Of a stretch of 64,000 nucleotides of DNA, positions 33,150 to 44,450 are shown piece after piece; position 1 is the first letter of the stretch; every line of letters begins with the position of its first letter. The position numbers and the translations under genes were made by a program. The notes beneath the pieces were generated by a model. That model was given only the letters and a program-made list of their open reading frames with translations, did no database searches and had not been told where the DNA came from. Origin of the DNA: Euborellia annulipes (lineage: Eukaryota; Arthropoda; Insecta; Dermaptera; Anisolabididae); NCBI GenBank assembly GCA_023213315.1, contig JAKCPI010002496.1, forward strand, positions 62,001-126,000, read 5' to 3'.

Positions 33150-33631
33150 AATAAACTGCCCAAAAAATCAAGTAATTCGAAAATTTGCCAAGAGATGTCA
33201 GAATGGTAGCTAATAAAATTTAATGCATTTGGTTGATTTTCATTGATCTTTTAACAATAAATACTTTATAAATGTTATTATATAAGCTTATTATGTATCT
33301 TTTATAAAAATATATAAATATAGGCTAATACTAAATCGGCTGTTAGACTAGCCTGCCATCTATTGCAAGAATGCTGAACTAATTTGACAGTTGATTTTCA
33401 AATAAATCATTAAAAAAATTTCTTAATTAATATGTGAATAATAATAACAATAAATTCATTTTTAAATTTAAAAAAAATTAAAGATTATTGTTTTTTATTT
33501 GCTTGATAACAAAAAAATTAATTACGATAATTTTTTAATAAGTTAATAAAAAATTATAGCTCGATGTCCCAATAATCTCTTATGAATTTAATTCATTTAA
33601 AAAAAAACCGCATTGAAAAATTCCTTATAAT
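33150..33631 (+). repeat. Element Y copy, interrupted at its 3' side
   Basis: Shares the ordered blocks GCCAAGAGATGTCAGAATGG, GACTAGCCTGCCATCTATTG, ATTAATTACGATAATTTTTT and CCGCATTGAAAAATTCC with copies at 43588, 52962 and 56440. It stops at the hAT-like element at 33632; beyond that (34906-35030) lies an inverted piece of the Y start. No protein recognised. Confidence 0.8.
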
Positions 33632-33763
33632 TAGAGACCGGACAAAAAAGCATAAAAAAATGAAAAAAAAGTGCTTAAAAAAGCATAAAAAACTTGAATA
33701 AAAAGTTGTTAAATAAGCATAAAAGTTGAAAAAAAGCATCTAATAAGCAATTTTTACTCATAC

Positions 33764-34646
33764 CAATGGCGTATACAAATTTTTACTTTCTCTTACCTCT
33801 ATATATATGTTAATATATAGAGAGAGAAAGTATTGTATTCATGTCAAAAATTCGATGTCGAGATTTTGATGGATATACACGTTTTGAGCTCCCCTGAATC
33901 CAAAAAAGTGGTTTTTCGCGACATGGTCTGTCTGTGGGTGTGTGGGTGTGTGGGTGTGTGTTCAATTTTAAGCATGAAGGATTTGAGCTATCAGGCTGAA
34001 ATTTTATATTTAAGTTAAACACCTCCCGGGAGCGTGAAAATAAGCTTTTAATCAAAATCGGCCAAAGAGTACTAGTACTTTACTGATGTACTTTTTCAGT
34101 TTTTTTCGATTTTCTCAAAATTTGCTCCAACGATTTTTTTTAAAATTCAAAAATCAATTATATTTTAGATGCTCTTTAAAATGTATATTCTCATTTTGCG
34201 ATTGAAATCTTCTGAAGACCACTTTACTCTTGTACTCCATAGAAAAGATAGGAGAAATGGTTGCCATGGTAACAAAATATAAATATTTTCCCTTACTTAT
34301 AAATTTTACATCTGAATTCATCATATGTTCCGTACTGTCGGGAACTAAATATATGTCGACACAAAAAATCTGGTGTGACAAGCACAGTACACAACTTTCG
34401 ATTACCGAAGGTAAGAGAAAGTTGTGTGCTGTGCGCCAGTCACACCAGATTTTTTTTTTAAAGAAACTAAATTTATTCCGCCCCGCCCTGCGAAAAATTT
34501 TGCTTTTGCGGAACCAAATTTTTTCACCCTGCGGAAAAAATTTTTTTACAATGCTATAATTTTTCGCACTGCGGGGCTTTTGAAATTTTTTTTTTTTTTT
34601 TTTTTTTTGGGGGCGCCCTCCCCCCTCCCCCTTATATACGTGCCTG
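33764..34646. mobile_element. hAT-type MITE carrying a family A insertion
   Basis: Left end CAATGGCGTATACAAATTTTT (split after CAATGGCGTATACAAA), right end TTATATACGTGCCTG. Interior GCGGAACCAAATTTTTTC blocks match the MITE at 10212. No clear target duplication, so limits are approximate. Confidence 0.5.
33782..34455 (-). mobile_element. Family A repeat, full-length copy
   Basis: Reverse orientation: TTTTACTTTCTCTTACC, AT palindrome, TGTGGGTG microsatellite (33934-33960), AGTACTAGTACTTTACTGATG, CCATGGTAACAAAATATAAA, then the hairpin at 34368-34449. One of the best-preserved copies, useful for a consensus. Confidence 0.92.
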
Positions 34647-34905
34647 GTGTATGCGTGTGTGAATGGGAAAAAAGTGTGTTTTTTAATAAAAAAAAAAAAA
34701 AAATTATAAATATTCGTAAAATAAGTTCAAATAAGCACGAAAGGGAAAAAAAAGCATGAAAACTCAAAAAAAGCAAAAAAAGCATAAAAAATGCAATCTC
34801 AATACACTTAGTTTTTCCTAATTCGTATAGAAATTAAATATCTAATGGTTGCTTATAAAATTGAGCAATAAGCATTTTGCTTAAAATCCGGCCTCTACTT
34901 ATAAT

Positions 34906-35040
34906 AATTGAGCTACCATTCTGACATCTCTTGGCAAATTTTTGAATTACTTGATTTTTGGGCATACTTTTTATGACACACATACGCCCTCTTATCGGGA
35001 AAAACATGCGTAACCACTTCGCTCCCGTTCACCCTTAAAA
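34906..35040 (-). repeat. Element Y 5'-end fragment (inverted)
   Basis: AGCTACCATTCTGACATCTC to CGGGAAAAACATGCGTAACC, the reverse of the Y beginning. It faces the Y copy at 33150, so the pair flanks the hAT-like element. Confidence 0.75.
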
Positions 35041-35844
35041 ATATTAGGTTTTTGAGCTACAGCGCAAATGATTTCGTTATCATCGATTCAGTAATGGTTG
35101 CCAAATTTAAAGCCATATTCACGTAAAAAAAAAACGAACCTTCAAAGAAGATAATTTAATCACAATTTTGAGATTTTTAAATAACCCTCTGACCAAGCAC
35201 TGATTTGTTTAGAATTTTAGACTAGTTAAGAATTTAATATTTCATTTTGCTCAAAATTTTCTTCTTTTATTTTGTTTTAGAAACTTTATAGAGAGATCTT
35301 AGGAAATTTCCCAATTATAAGCTACAATAAGCATCAAAGAATTAATTTGATTAACCGGCGGTTGAGAGAGAGAGGAGAGAGAGAGAGTTTAAACAGAGCA
35401 AACAGTAACTTAATCCCAATAGCATCGCAAGAGTTACAAGACTCCATCTCTCTCTCTCTCTCACAACTTATAATCGGTGTAGCTATAGAGAAGCTATAAA
35501 GAAAATCCATTATACCTGAACAAATAAACAAACTAATTCTATTATTTTTCTTGAAAATAAAAAAATCTGCCAATGAACTCATCGAACATTTGCTGCAGCC
35601 GAACAACTTTCAACTTTGGACAATCCTAATACAATTTTTTCCATCCCTGAATGCCAATAACTTATATTTACAATATTCTATAGTTCTTTAACTTTCCAAA
35701 AATCATTCATTAGTGAAGATCTGTTAAATATTAACGAAATTATGAACAATCAACAATGGTTATGAAAAAAACACTTTGGTTGCCTATCTCTTAGGCGCTT
35801 AGCTCTCTCTCCGAAACTCGAGCTCATAGGAATAAAATAAAGAT
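35041..35844. other. No recognised gene
   Basis: (GA)n and (CT)n tracts at 35365-35388 and 35446-35461; otherwise AT-rich. Confidence 0.55.
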
Positions 35845-36617
35845 CGGATTTTAAGCAAAATGCTTATTGCTGAATTTTATAAGCAAAATATTTAATTTTC
35901 TACACCCCTCGGGGCTTGGTGTAGGGGTTATCGTGCTCGGACCCCAGGCAGTCCGATGATTTTATTTAAGCCATTTGGATACCAGATTTTTTCATGCCTT
36001 TTTTTGAGTTTTTATGCTTTTTTACCCCTTCGTGCTTATTTGGACTTAATTTACGTATATTTATAAAATTTTTAAAAATAATTCAAAACATTATTTATCA
36101 AAAACGTTCATGTAATGCAAATCCTTCGGTAATTGCGTAAATCCGCCTTGGGCTTTCCTACTCTGTCCCCCCCGGGGGGGGCCTCCCTTTTTTTTCCTTT
36201 TTTGTTTTTTTTTATATTTTAAAAAAAAATTTTTTTTATATTAAAGCGCTAGGCACGTACTTCCTGTGCCTGTGAGTATGTGACTTCTCTCGCTGATTGG
36301 CCAGAATTATAGGAAATGGAATTAGAGAGGGAAAATTAAAACTTTAGGTCAGAGAGGGAAATTTAAAAGCTTGCAAAAAATCAACCAAAAGTTGAGCAAG
36401 AATACATTTGATGCATTTGTTCTCTTAAGGCGAGCAAGTTCACTTGTAATATCATAATTTAGTAGTAAGGTATAAGCCAAAAGAGAAGTTTTTCGGAGGG
36501 GGGGGGGGTAATTACCCCTTTGTTTATGAGATGCTTTTTTTTTAATTTTATGCTTATTGAACAGCTTTTTATTCAATATTTTATGCTTATTTAAGCACTT
36601 TTTTCCATATTTTTGTC
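35845..36617. mobile_element. Second copy of the 33632-type element (decayed)
   Basis: Starts ATCGGATTTTAAGCAAAATGC and ends TTTTGTCCGTTCTTTA, the reverse of the 33632 ends, with GCATAAAA-type low complexity inside. It contains a truncated SINE (35905-35988) and a block (about 36130-36430) shared, inverted, with 54140-54370. Target duplication not recognised. Confidence 0.5.
35905..35988 (+). mobile_element. SINE (family 1) with internal deletion
   Basis: CCCCTCGGGGCTTGGTGTAG head, then a jump to CGGACCCCAGGCAGTCC and the ATTTGGATACC half-palindrome. Lacks part of the head and all of the tail. Confidence 0.75.
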
Positions 36618-37421
36618 CGTTCTTTACTTATAACCAAATAGTTAACTATTTTGTTATAAATGGTCGGGAAAGTTGACCAATCGATGAAATCAGATCGACT
36701 TTTGAATATTTGTATTGAATAAATGGTCAATTAGCAGGTCACGAAATTAATAATAAAAAATACCTCTTTCTCTCCTAATAAAATTAAATAATAATAACAA
36801 CGTAATATTTATTTTTTTTTTTAATACTGGTAATTGGTATTCCGATATTTCATTAAAAAAATATAAATGGACAACATTTAATTGAGATATGATTTCCTCT
36901 CCCTCACACAGCCTCCATAATTTCAATCTTTTTAAATGATAAAATGAAAACACACACAAAAAAAAAAACGATTATTAGCCATAAGTTAAGATTAAATGAG
37001 TTAATTTGCAATTGCAACGCAAACAACAAATTCCAATATAATAAAAATAAATAAATAAATAAACGTGTTCATTTTTTCAATTAAATTGCGACGACGACTG
37101 TTGTTTTTTAATTAAACTTTTTTTTTTTTAATGGATATTGTATAATGTAATAAAAAAAAATTGGTGTGAATAAGCATATCACATGTCTATTATTTTTATA
37201 ATAAAGTTTTATAATATTTTCTCCATTTTACTCACCATATTAGTGTAGAAAAAAGTAGACATTGAAGACAGGGACTCGAGGAAACGAAACAAATGCGATC
37301 TGAAAAGAAAAGAAAAAGAATTATAGTCTTGTTTCGAAAAGTAATATCTAATGAATTCTATGATACAAAATTTTATATTAGTTAATAGTAATATGAGGGG
37401 TTCAGATCAAAATTGAACCAA
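36618..37421. other. AT-rich stretch without recognised feature
   Basis: No gene or named repeat recognised. Confidence 0.6.
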
Positions 37422-37674
37422 GTAAGGCCGAACGCACACCGAACGAGCAAAAACGTTTTCGATCAAAATGTTTTGTCGACGAGCAAAACGTTTTGCTCGA
37501 TGCCAATGCACACCGAACGAGGAAAAACATTTTCGGACAAAACATTTTGTTCATGTCCGATTGTGTTTTGTCTATTCGGTATGCGTTGACCCATAGAAAA
37601 GCATTGAAAAAACAGTTCTAGGCAAAAACGTTTTGGTTGAAAACGTTTTTGCTCGTTCGGTGTTCGTTCAGCCT
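37422..37674. mobile_element. 253-bp TIR element (GAGCAAAA family)
   Basis: Inverted ends of about 40 bp: AGGCCGAACGCACACCGAAC and GTTCGGTGTTCGTTCAGCCT. The interior repeats CAAAACGTTTTGCTCG-like palindromes. Same family as 80-433. Target duplication unclear. Confidence 0.75.
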
Positions 37675-38063
37675 AACTACAGTATTTTGAGAAAAAAATG
37701 AATCAAAGTTAAGGTAAAACGCCCACCCCGCAGAAAGAGACTTTTACAAGAGAAGAAAAAAAATCATTGTGTGGTTTTATGAACCCACGATGCAAGTGAA
37801 ACTTTTTTCGGATCGTAGGCGTTTAAGTGAAAATTTTCAGAAAATTATTCACTTAAGGGTATTAAAATCGTGTTTTTAATTTTAACTTAATAAATGGAAA
37901 ATGGGAATGTTAAAAACTGAGAACAATATTTATTTAGTAATTGAAGATTTGAATCATTTTAAATTATTTTAAAAATTATATTTTATTAATTTAAAAATTG
38001 AATAATTAAATCTTTCAATTATTTTTTTATAATTCGTCATATATATTAAATTTCAACATTCCT

Positions 38064-38325
38064 TTAATAGGAGAATTAAATTCAGAAGATTTTCTGTTTC
38101 AATAATATATTAATTTGATATTAACACTTTATACGTATTTCTACACCATATGTATCATCTTCTGAAGCGAATTACATACTGAGGATGACACATATGGTGT
38201 CGAAATACGTATAAAGTGTTAATATCAAATTAATATATTATTGAAACAGAAAACCTTGTGAATTCAATTCTCCTATTAAAGCATAATGTTTCAACTAGAG
38301 CAAACGGTTACCAGTTTAAAATTAA
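38064..38325. mobile_element. 262-bp palindromic hammerhead-like element with 12-bp TSD
   Basis: Two arms of about 105 bp (GGAGAATTAAATTCA ... TTTCTACACCATATG and complement) meet near 38175, followed by a tail (ATAATGTTTCAACTAGAGC) homologous to that at 28905. TTCAACATTCCT lies at 38052-38063 and 38326-38337. The empty site exists in the other copy of element X. The right arm carries an intact hammerhead-like core. Confidence 0.85.
38179..38212 (+). ncRNA. Hammerhead-like ribozyme motif
   Basis: CTGAGGA, T, five-pair hairpin GACAC-ATATG-GTGTC, GAAATACGTAT. Stem III can be three pairs (AUA/UAU) closing a CG loop, followed by A at the cleavage position. All core residues are acceptable. Confidence 0.6.
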
Positions 38326-38470
38326 TTCAACATTCCTATTTTTGTCGTCAGGGCTTGTGACGTTATGGATTGTAGCGTCACGGCCCCTGACGTCATGGCT
38401 TGTATCGCGAAATGCTGATAGAAGAGCGAAAAAATTTGAGGCCATCAAATTAAAGTTTCACTTTTAAGAA

Positions 38471-39460
38471 TAATAATAAAAATGATTAAATAAATTGACA
38501 AAATTTAGAGACTGCTGATACTTTATTAGAAAAATTCTCAATTCAATAAAAAATACATATTTTGGATTTAATCCTTTTGACTTCTGACCTAATTTTTTTC
38601 ATCTTTTATGTTCTTTACTATTATCAAGATTCTTATAGTAAATTTAATCACTCTCTCTCTCTGCCTTGCAATGAATGAGTTCGTCTTTATTAGATTCTTA
38701 GTTGAGATTAGACGCTAGAGGGCGATTCAAAATTTCATCCACTTAAGGGATGGGGAGGAGGGAGGGGGGAGGTTTAATTAGATAATATACACACGAAATT
38801 AATTGCAATTCCAGTAGTTGACCTTAATAAGCTCAACTATCTCTCAATTCGTTAATTTAAAGATATCGGTGCTCTATTGGATCTTTTGTTGGCTTGTCCC
38901 AATTTATTTTGGAGCCCAGCGGGTGGGGGCTATTTATTGGCATCCCGGCGAGTTGTTTTTCACCTCCTCTCTTGTTTGAATATTCAATTTCTAGCTAATC
39001 AACTAAAACTTCTTTACGCACGATAGAACAAGTTCGATTCATGCTGCATTCATTCGGAGCTCTATTCAATGCCATATGGTTGAGTTAGTGCCTGCCATCT
39101 AGTCTAGGAATTCTTGCGCTATCTGATGGAATCAACCTGCTGATTTTTGTGCGCCATTCTACATAAAAGAGGTTCATAGGGCGGTAAATTTTAGAGTTTG
39201 TAAAATTTAAACAAGGATTAAAATTTTAAAATCGAACCTAAATCCCGTTCTAGATGGGTTTGGGACCCTAAAACGCCCACATACTGAAAACAGATGTTCA
39301 GTTCATCTTGCGCAATGACGTCATTGAAGATATCGATGCGACTAGACTCAACACATTTATACCTCGAAAACCAATTAATAAATTTAAAATTCAATAGAAC
39401 AGATCTGACCAATTTTCTAACCTTGTTTCTTTGCATGGAAGTTTCAATGAATACAACAAG
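38471..39460. other. No recognised gene
   Basis: Mixed AT-rich sequence with a G-rich patch at 38748-38771. No product recognised. Confidence 0.55.
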
Positions 39461-39464
39461 TGTT

Positions 39465-40042
39465 TTTACTTTCTTTTACTTAGAAAGAAAAAGTATTGCA
39501 TTCATATAAAAAAAAATTCGACGTTAAGATTTTGAGACGTTTTGAGACCCCATGTGTCCAAAAAAAGTAAGTTTTAAGTTGTGTACCATCCTAAGGGAGA
39601 AAAATATGCTTTGAAATAAAATCGGCCAAAGAGTACTAGTACTAATGTACTTGTTCAGTTTTTTTCCATTTTCTCAAAATTGCATTCTAGCGATTTTGAT
39701 TAAAATTCATAAATCTATTATTTTTTAGATGCTCTTTAAAATGTATATTCTCATTTTGCCCTTGAAATCTTTCGAAACACATTTTGTTTTCAAAATTAAT
39801 TGAAGCACCACTTTACTCTTGTGCTTCATAGGTAAGATAGGAGAAATGGTTGCCATGGTACAGAAATATAAATATTTTCTCCATGTTTCATAAATTTTAC
39901 ATCTTGAATTCGAGTATACTGCCGGAAATTAAATACGTATATGTCGACACAAAAAATCTGGTGTGACAAGCACAGAACACAACTTTCGATTACCGAAGGT
40001 AAGAGAAAGTTGTGTGCTGTGCGCCAGTCACACCAGATTTTT
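39465..40042 (-). mobile_element. Family A repeat copy, internally deleted
   Basis: Reverse orientation. The AT palindrome is reduced (TTTTACTTAGAAAGAAAAAG), the CA microsatellite and CATGTCGCG block are lost, and the rest (AGTACTAGTACTAATGTAC, ATGGTTGCCATGG, hairpin 39957-40038) is kept. Confidence 0.88.
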
Positions 40043-40246
40043 AACTTAGAAAAACTACAAGTTTCATTAATATACCATTTGAAATAGACGAATAAACTAA
40101 TTTATTCTGAACTACTAACTTCTAGAATTTTTGAAATCCCCCCTTTTACCAGCTTCACTGTTTTGTATGAAGTATGCGTGTAAAGAAACGTTTTGCAAAT
40201 CTAAGCTGTGTTGCAAGTCTGTGACGAGTTTTGCCTCGCGAGGCCC

Positions 40247-40345
40247 CTTTAATGGTAAGTCGCCTACGCCTAGCTTCGCCACTGCACAGCACATTACCTT
40301 CGGTAATAGAAAGTTGTGTTCTGTGCTTGTCACACCAGATTTCTT
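40247..40345. repeat. hAT-like end joined to a family A half-hairpin
   Basis: GCGTAGGCGACTTACC / CTAGCTTCGCCACTG resembles a hAT terminus (CAGTGGCGAAGC) on the minus strand and runs straight into GCACAGCACATTACC...GTCACACCAGA of the family A hairpin. A recombinant junction of two repeats. Confidence 0.5.
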
Positions 40346-40969
40346 ATTAATTTTAAATTTAATTGTGGCTAACAATATAAAGTAACTCCTTAAATTGTTT
40401 CTCTTGATCATCGGTAAGAGGTATGCAACGACTGTTATTATGCGATTGTTGTCTTCAAACGACTTACCAAAGGGCTTATAAAACCAGCATTTTGCCGGTG
40501 GAGAGACTTTTTGGTTTATGTAAAAAGAGAAGAAAGAAAAATTTCTCGTGTATAAATCCCAGCTTATTCAAATTAATGTTCCAATCGATCCATTTTAAAA
40601 AGCCTCAGAGAGTATTTTTTTTTCTTTTTTTTTTCTTACGAAAGAATCTTCTAGGCTAGCTTAAAGGACAAATATCGAAACTTCAATTAGGTGGAGGGGA
40701 GGGGGGTGTTCGAACTTTGCCAATTAGACCACCACCTCCTCCTCTCCTAACACAAATATCTCCTTCTTCTTCTTCTTCTTTACAAACAGTGACGACGACG
40801 ATTCCAATCTAAAGTTTGGTGCAAAGCGAGAACTAAGAATATTAATTATCTCTCTAATTATCGTTGATTTTCGCATGTCTGTCTGTTTGTCTAGTCTAAT
40901 GAAATATTTAATATGAAAAAATAAAGGGCAATTCCTCATTAAGTAGATAATAGATATTTAAATTATTTT
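40346..40969. other. No recognised gene
   Basis: AT-rich sequence with a CTT-rich tract near 40760-40790. Confidence 0.55.
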
Positions 40970-40971
40970 TG

Positions 40972-41205
40972 GGGCTCACTGGTGTAGTGGGCTAGGGTGT
41001 CTGTCGGCTTCAAAAAGAGATCCGTGTTCAATTACTGGGCGTGTAAGGGATTTTTTCATTAAATAAAAATATTTATTTAATGTAAACAAATCCTCAAGCA
41101 GGTACTAGATTGGAATATGGGATCTCACCACAATAGCTGTTGTTGTGACATCCCGTCCTGTGGAAGGGACGTAAGGAATGTTCCCTCTCAGTTAGTAGGC
41201 CTATA
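40972..41205 (+). mobile_element. Possible SINE with tRNA-like head
   Basis: CACTGGTGTAGTGGGCTAGG is A-box-like and GTGTTCAATTACT weakly B-box-like about 50 bases on. The body contains an inverted repeat (GTGACATCCCGTCC, GGAAGGGACG). Assignment is tentative. Confidence 0.4.
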
Positions 41206-41206
41206 T

Positions 41207-41480
41207 ATTTTTTATTTGTGAAATCTTATAAATTATAACATTATAACATGACATAAATCAGAGATATTATAATTACCTTGCGGGCTGTCAATATAGGTAT
41301 ACAATCAATATTGACAGCCCGCAGGATAATTATAATTATAAATATAATATCTCTGATTTATGCCATGTTATAATGTTATAATTTATAAAATTATACAAAT
41401 AAAAAAATATATACTCTATGTTGTTATAGCTCTGAGGATGGTCTTGACCAAGACCGAAACGTCAGCCTAGCGGGCCAATA
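41207..41480 (+). mobile_element. Palindromic PLE-related element with hammerhead-like motif (family B)
   Basis: Arms of about 95 bp (TATTTGTGAAATC ... GCGGGCTGTCAATATAGG and complement) are followed by the motif at 41432-41463 and a 3' block (GGGCCAATAAATGAAATAA). It shares the CTGTCAATATAGGCATAC segment with 13200-13290. No target duplication identified. Confidence 0.65.
41432..41463 (+). ncRNA. Hammerhead-like ribozyme motif
   Basis: CTGAGGA, T, six-pair hairpin GGTCTT-GACC-AAGACC, GAAACGTC. Stem I pairs GCT before with AGC after. Core fully conserved; one of the best candidates here. Confidence 0.65.
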
Positions 41481-41547
41481 AATGAAATAATTTTATTTGC
41501 TATTCTTTTATTTACCAATTAACATTTGTTTTAATTATTTATTAAAA

Positions 41548-41873
41548 ATATAAATACTCTACAACGATTCGACTGTTTATTCTGCAGCCGTTTTCAAGTA
41601 CTGTGCACTTGCTCCGGCTAAAGCCAACTAACCTCTAAGGAAATTTGATATGCAATGACGTCAGCGCCATATAGAGTCATTCCCATGAAATTAAATGGCG
41701 CTGATAATTGTTTCTAACTTGAAAATGACTGTAGATAACGCTGACGTCACTCCATATCAAATGCATGTAGGTGTTCCTTAGAGGTTAGTTCACTTGGGTC
41801 GGAGAAAGTGCGCAATACATGAAAACGACTGCAAAACAAGCAGTCGAAACGTTGTACAGTATTTATATTTTAA
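41548..41873. mobile_element. Palindromic element with hammerhead-like motif in each arm
   Basis: Arms AAAATATAAATACTCTACAAC ... GGTTAGTTGGC and complement (with mismatches) surround a centre containing TGACGTCAGCGCC. Motifs at 41562-41596 (minus) and 41819-41854 (plus) face outward. Limits approximate. Confidence 0.6.
41819..41854 (+). ncRNA. Degenerate hammerhead-like motif
   Basis: ATGAAAA, C, hairpin GACTGC-AAAACAA-GCAGTC, GAAACGTT. The hairpin is perfect, but C3 is A and G8 is A, so it is probably inactive. The mirrored copy at 41562-41596 is also degenerate (GTCGAATCGTTG). Confidence 0.45.
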
Positions 41874-42849
41874 ATCTATAATTAAAAACTTCCATAATAA
41901 TAATAATAATACAAACTACAAAAGCTTAATAAAAACAAAATTTTCCCTTGCTAAGAAACAATTACTTAATATTGTTATTCTTTTACGTCAAAAGTAAAGT
42001 GAAAGGATTCAAGAAGGAGAAGAAGCAAAGCACAAACCACCAAAAGGGCTTTAATTGAGAGAGACCAAGTTTAATGAAGGGCCGTGCAATTAGCCAAGAG
42101 GTTGGAGTGCAAACAGAGACTGGCTGGATGACCTGCTGTTACCAACCAACCAACCTCAGCAAGGAACCCTTTCTTCCTTCCTTCCTTGATCGCTCTATTC
42201 CCATCCCGGGTGGAAAACTTTGCAAACTATTCCCTCCCCCCCCCCTCCCCCTCACCATACATTCCACTGATTGTTATTTCTTGATATCCTCTTCTATTAC
42301 AGCTGTTGGGAATTCTCAATTAGAAATAATGTGATTGGAAATTTGGAAGTTATGAAAAGATGCACCTATAATTACTGTTTTGTTTGTTAGAATGGTTTAG
42401 TTAATGTTTTTTTTTTTTTTATTTCCCCTTTCAGCAGTTAGCCATTAAGGTTAGTTAATGTTATTTCTTCACGTTAGTTTTCCTCTCAGTCTAGTAATTG
42501 CTGCAGGTCGAAGGAAAATATGATAAATAAAAATTAATTAATTAATTAATTCAAAAGTAGGTACCGCCGGGAATCCAACAGATATGTAGAAAAAAGCCTT
42601 TAGACCACACCACCGCACTTGGCTACTTGAGTTAATAAATTATGCAATACTAATAGGCCTATATTTTAGTATTTCTTTGTATACATTTTTATTATTATTT
42701 TTTTTTTGTAAGATCTTTTTCGGTATTTAAGGCCATAAATATTTGTTTCAAATGATTGGTAGTCATTCAATGGAAATACATTTTTCTCGCTCAAGACAGG
42801 AAGCGAACCCGGGAAGCTAATGTCTTCTCTTTGAGCAAGGGTTTTTATA
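41874..42849. other. No recognised gene
   Basis: C-runs near 42235-42253, a TTAA-rich tract near 42531-42551, otherwise unremarkable. 42560-42625 and 42785-42840 contain possible reversed SINE-head relics. Confidence 0.45.
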
Positions 42850-42850
42850 T

Positions 42851-42876
42851 TATATAGAGGTAAGAGAAAGTAAAAA
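42851..42876 (+). repeat. Solitary family A 3' end
   Basis: ATATAGAGGTAAGAGAAAG followed by TAAAAAA, with no body upstream. Confidence 0.7.
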
Positions 42877-43185
42877 ACATGAAAATTCTTCCTCTTATGT
42901 ACCATGGTGAGCAAACAAAAATAAGTAATTACATTTTAGAATTATATATATTTACAAGAGACTTACAAATAATTATTCAGCCATATTTATTAACCGTATA
43001 TTAGAGAAATTAAATAAAATACATTTTCATTAGACTGCCTGGGATCTGATTATTTTTTTCTCTTTCTTGATATAAGTACACAAAATTACAAATTTTCTAA
43101 TTACAACTCGCCCCCACCCTTCTATTCTAATGAGCCTATTAGAATTTTTCTTGAGCCTCTTCTAAATGGTCTCCACTTCCTTCTC

Positions 43186-43221
<36 letters not shown>

Positions 43222-43587
43222 TTCACACTATTAGACAATTTGCACAAGAGCCACTTGAGAGAGCAAGAGCGAGTGAACTCAAAGAAAAGAACTTCAATTA
43301 AAATGGTATTATTAATCAGATGTCAAGCGCAGGCGCCGCCGTTCCGTTTTGAAGGCGTAAGCACAATGAGGGCGTTAAATTTCCAAGACAAATGAATAAA
43401 CTTTTAAATGAGAGAGGGAGAGTGAAAGTATCGAATCAAATCTTGTGTGTTATTGTTCAGCTGATCTAAGATTAAAAAAAAACTTATTTTAATATGAAAC
43501 AAGAGAGCGCGGCTGATTGAAAAGGGTTTCTATCCTTTCTTTCTTGTACATTATAATCTAACCTTAAAAGATAAATGATTAAGGGGG
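42877..43587. other. No recognised gene
   Basis: A poly-T tract of about 30 at 43190-43220; otherwise AT-rich. Confidence 0.6.
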
Positions 43588-44190
43588 TTCAGGAGCGACG
43601 TACTTAAAAAAAACTAGACTATTATAAGGAATTTTTCAATGCGGTTTTTTTTAATGAATTAAATTCATAAGAGATTATTGAGACATCGAGCTATAATTTT
43701 TTTAATGACTTATTAAAAAATTATCGTAATTAATTTTTTTGTTATCAAGCAAATACAAAAAAACAATCTGTCCCAATAATCTTTAATTTTTTTTTAAATT
43801 TAAAAATGAATTTATTGATATTATTAATCACATATTAATTAAGAAATTTTTAAAATAAGCTTAGATGATTTATTTAAAAACAAACTGTCAAATTAGTTCA
43901 GCATTCTTGCAATAGATGGCAGGCTAGTCTAACAGCCGATATAGTATTATCCTATGTTTATATATTTTTATGCTTTTATAAAAGATACATAATATATAAT
44001 AACATTTATAAAGTATTTATTGTTAAAAGATCAACGAAAATCAACCAAATGCATTAAATATTATTAGCTACCATTCTGACATCTCTTGGCAAATTTTTGA
44101 ATTACTTGATTTTTGGGCATACTTTTTATGACACACTACGCCATCTTATCGGGAAAAACATGCGTAACACCTTCGCTTCCGGTCCCCCTT
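43588..44190 (-). repeat. Element Y copy (reverse)
   Basis: Runs from AAGGGGGTTCAGGAGCGACG to GGGAAAAACATGCGTAACACC. It shows the uninterrupted end AAGTACGTCGCTCCTGAACC, which is the empty counterpart of the Transib-like insertion at 53352. Confidence 0.85.
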
Positions 44191-44209
44191 TTTTCTTTTT
44201 TTTTAAACA

Positions 44210-44354
44210 CTCACACTTTTTCCTCAATTTCACTCACACTCACACACACATTCACACAGTCTTTTCGGCAACTCAGGCCATATAAGACTTTTACGATATC
44301 CGTTATTGATTAATTAGTCATATTGGGTCCATTTGGTACCCAAATGGCTTAAAT
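44210..44354 (-). mobile_element. SINE (family 1), 3' part
   Basis: Reverse tail (TCACACTCACACACACATTC), core CGGCAACTCAGGCCATATAAG, and part of the palindrome (CATTTGGTACCCAAATGG). The head is missing and a family A 3' end follows. Confidence 0.8.
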
Positions 44355-44450
44355 TGTATATCCATCAAAATCTCGACATCGAATTTTTGACATGAAACCA
44401 ATACTTTCTCTCTATATATTAACATATACATAAAGGTAAGAGAAAGTAAA
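44355..44450 (+). repeat. Family A 3'-end fragment
   Basis: GTATATCCATCAAAATCTCG through the AT palindrome to GGTAAGAGAAAGTAAAA. Confidence 0.85.

Larger units (their letters stand above)
33632..34897. mobile_element. hAT-like element with 8-bp TSD containing two nested elements
   Basis: Ends TAGAGACCGGACAAAAAAGC and AATCCGGCCTCTA; duplication CTTATAAT at 33624-33631 and 34898-34905. Interior is AAGCATAAAA-type low complexity into which a second hAT-like element and a family A copy have inserted. No transposase. Confidence 0.8.
37755..38470 (+). repeat. Element X, interrupted by a palindromic element
   Basis: Inverted copy of 26440-26935. It includes the CRE-like TGACGTCA near 38389. The insertion at 38064-38325 splits it; comparison with the other copy gives the empty site. 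Confidence 0.8.

Noticed and set aside
19479..41480. CRISPR array
   Set aside because: Repeats are either simple tandem units or dispersed transposons; there are no regularly spaced identical repeats with unique spacers, and the DNA is eukaryotic.
42074..42334. 86-codon frame starting MKGRAISQEVGVQTETG
   Set aside because: No recognisable domain, C-run-derived poly-Pro segment, and no splice or promoter context.
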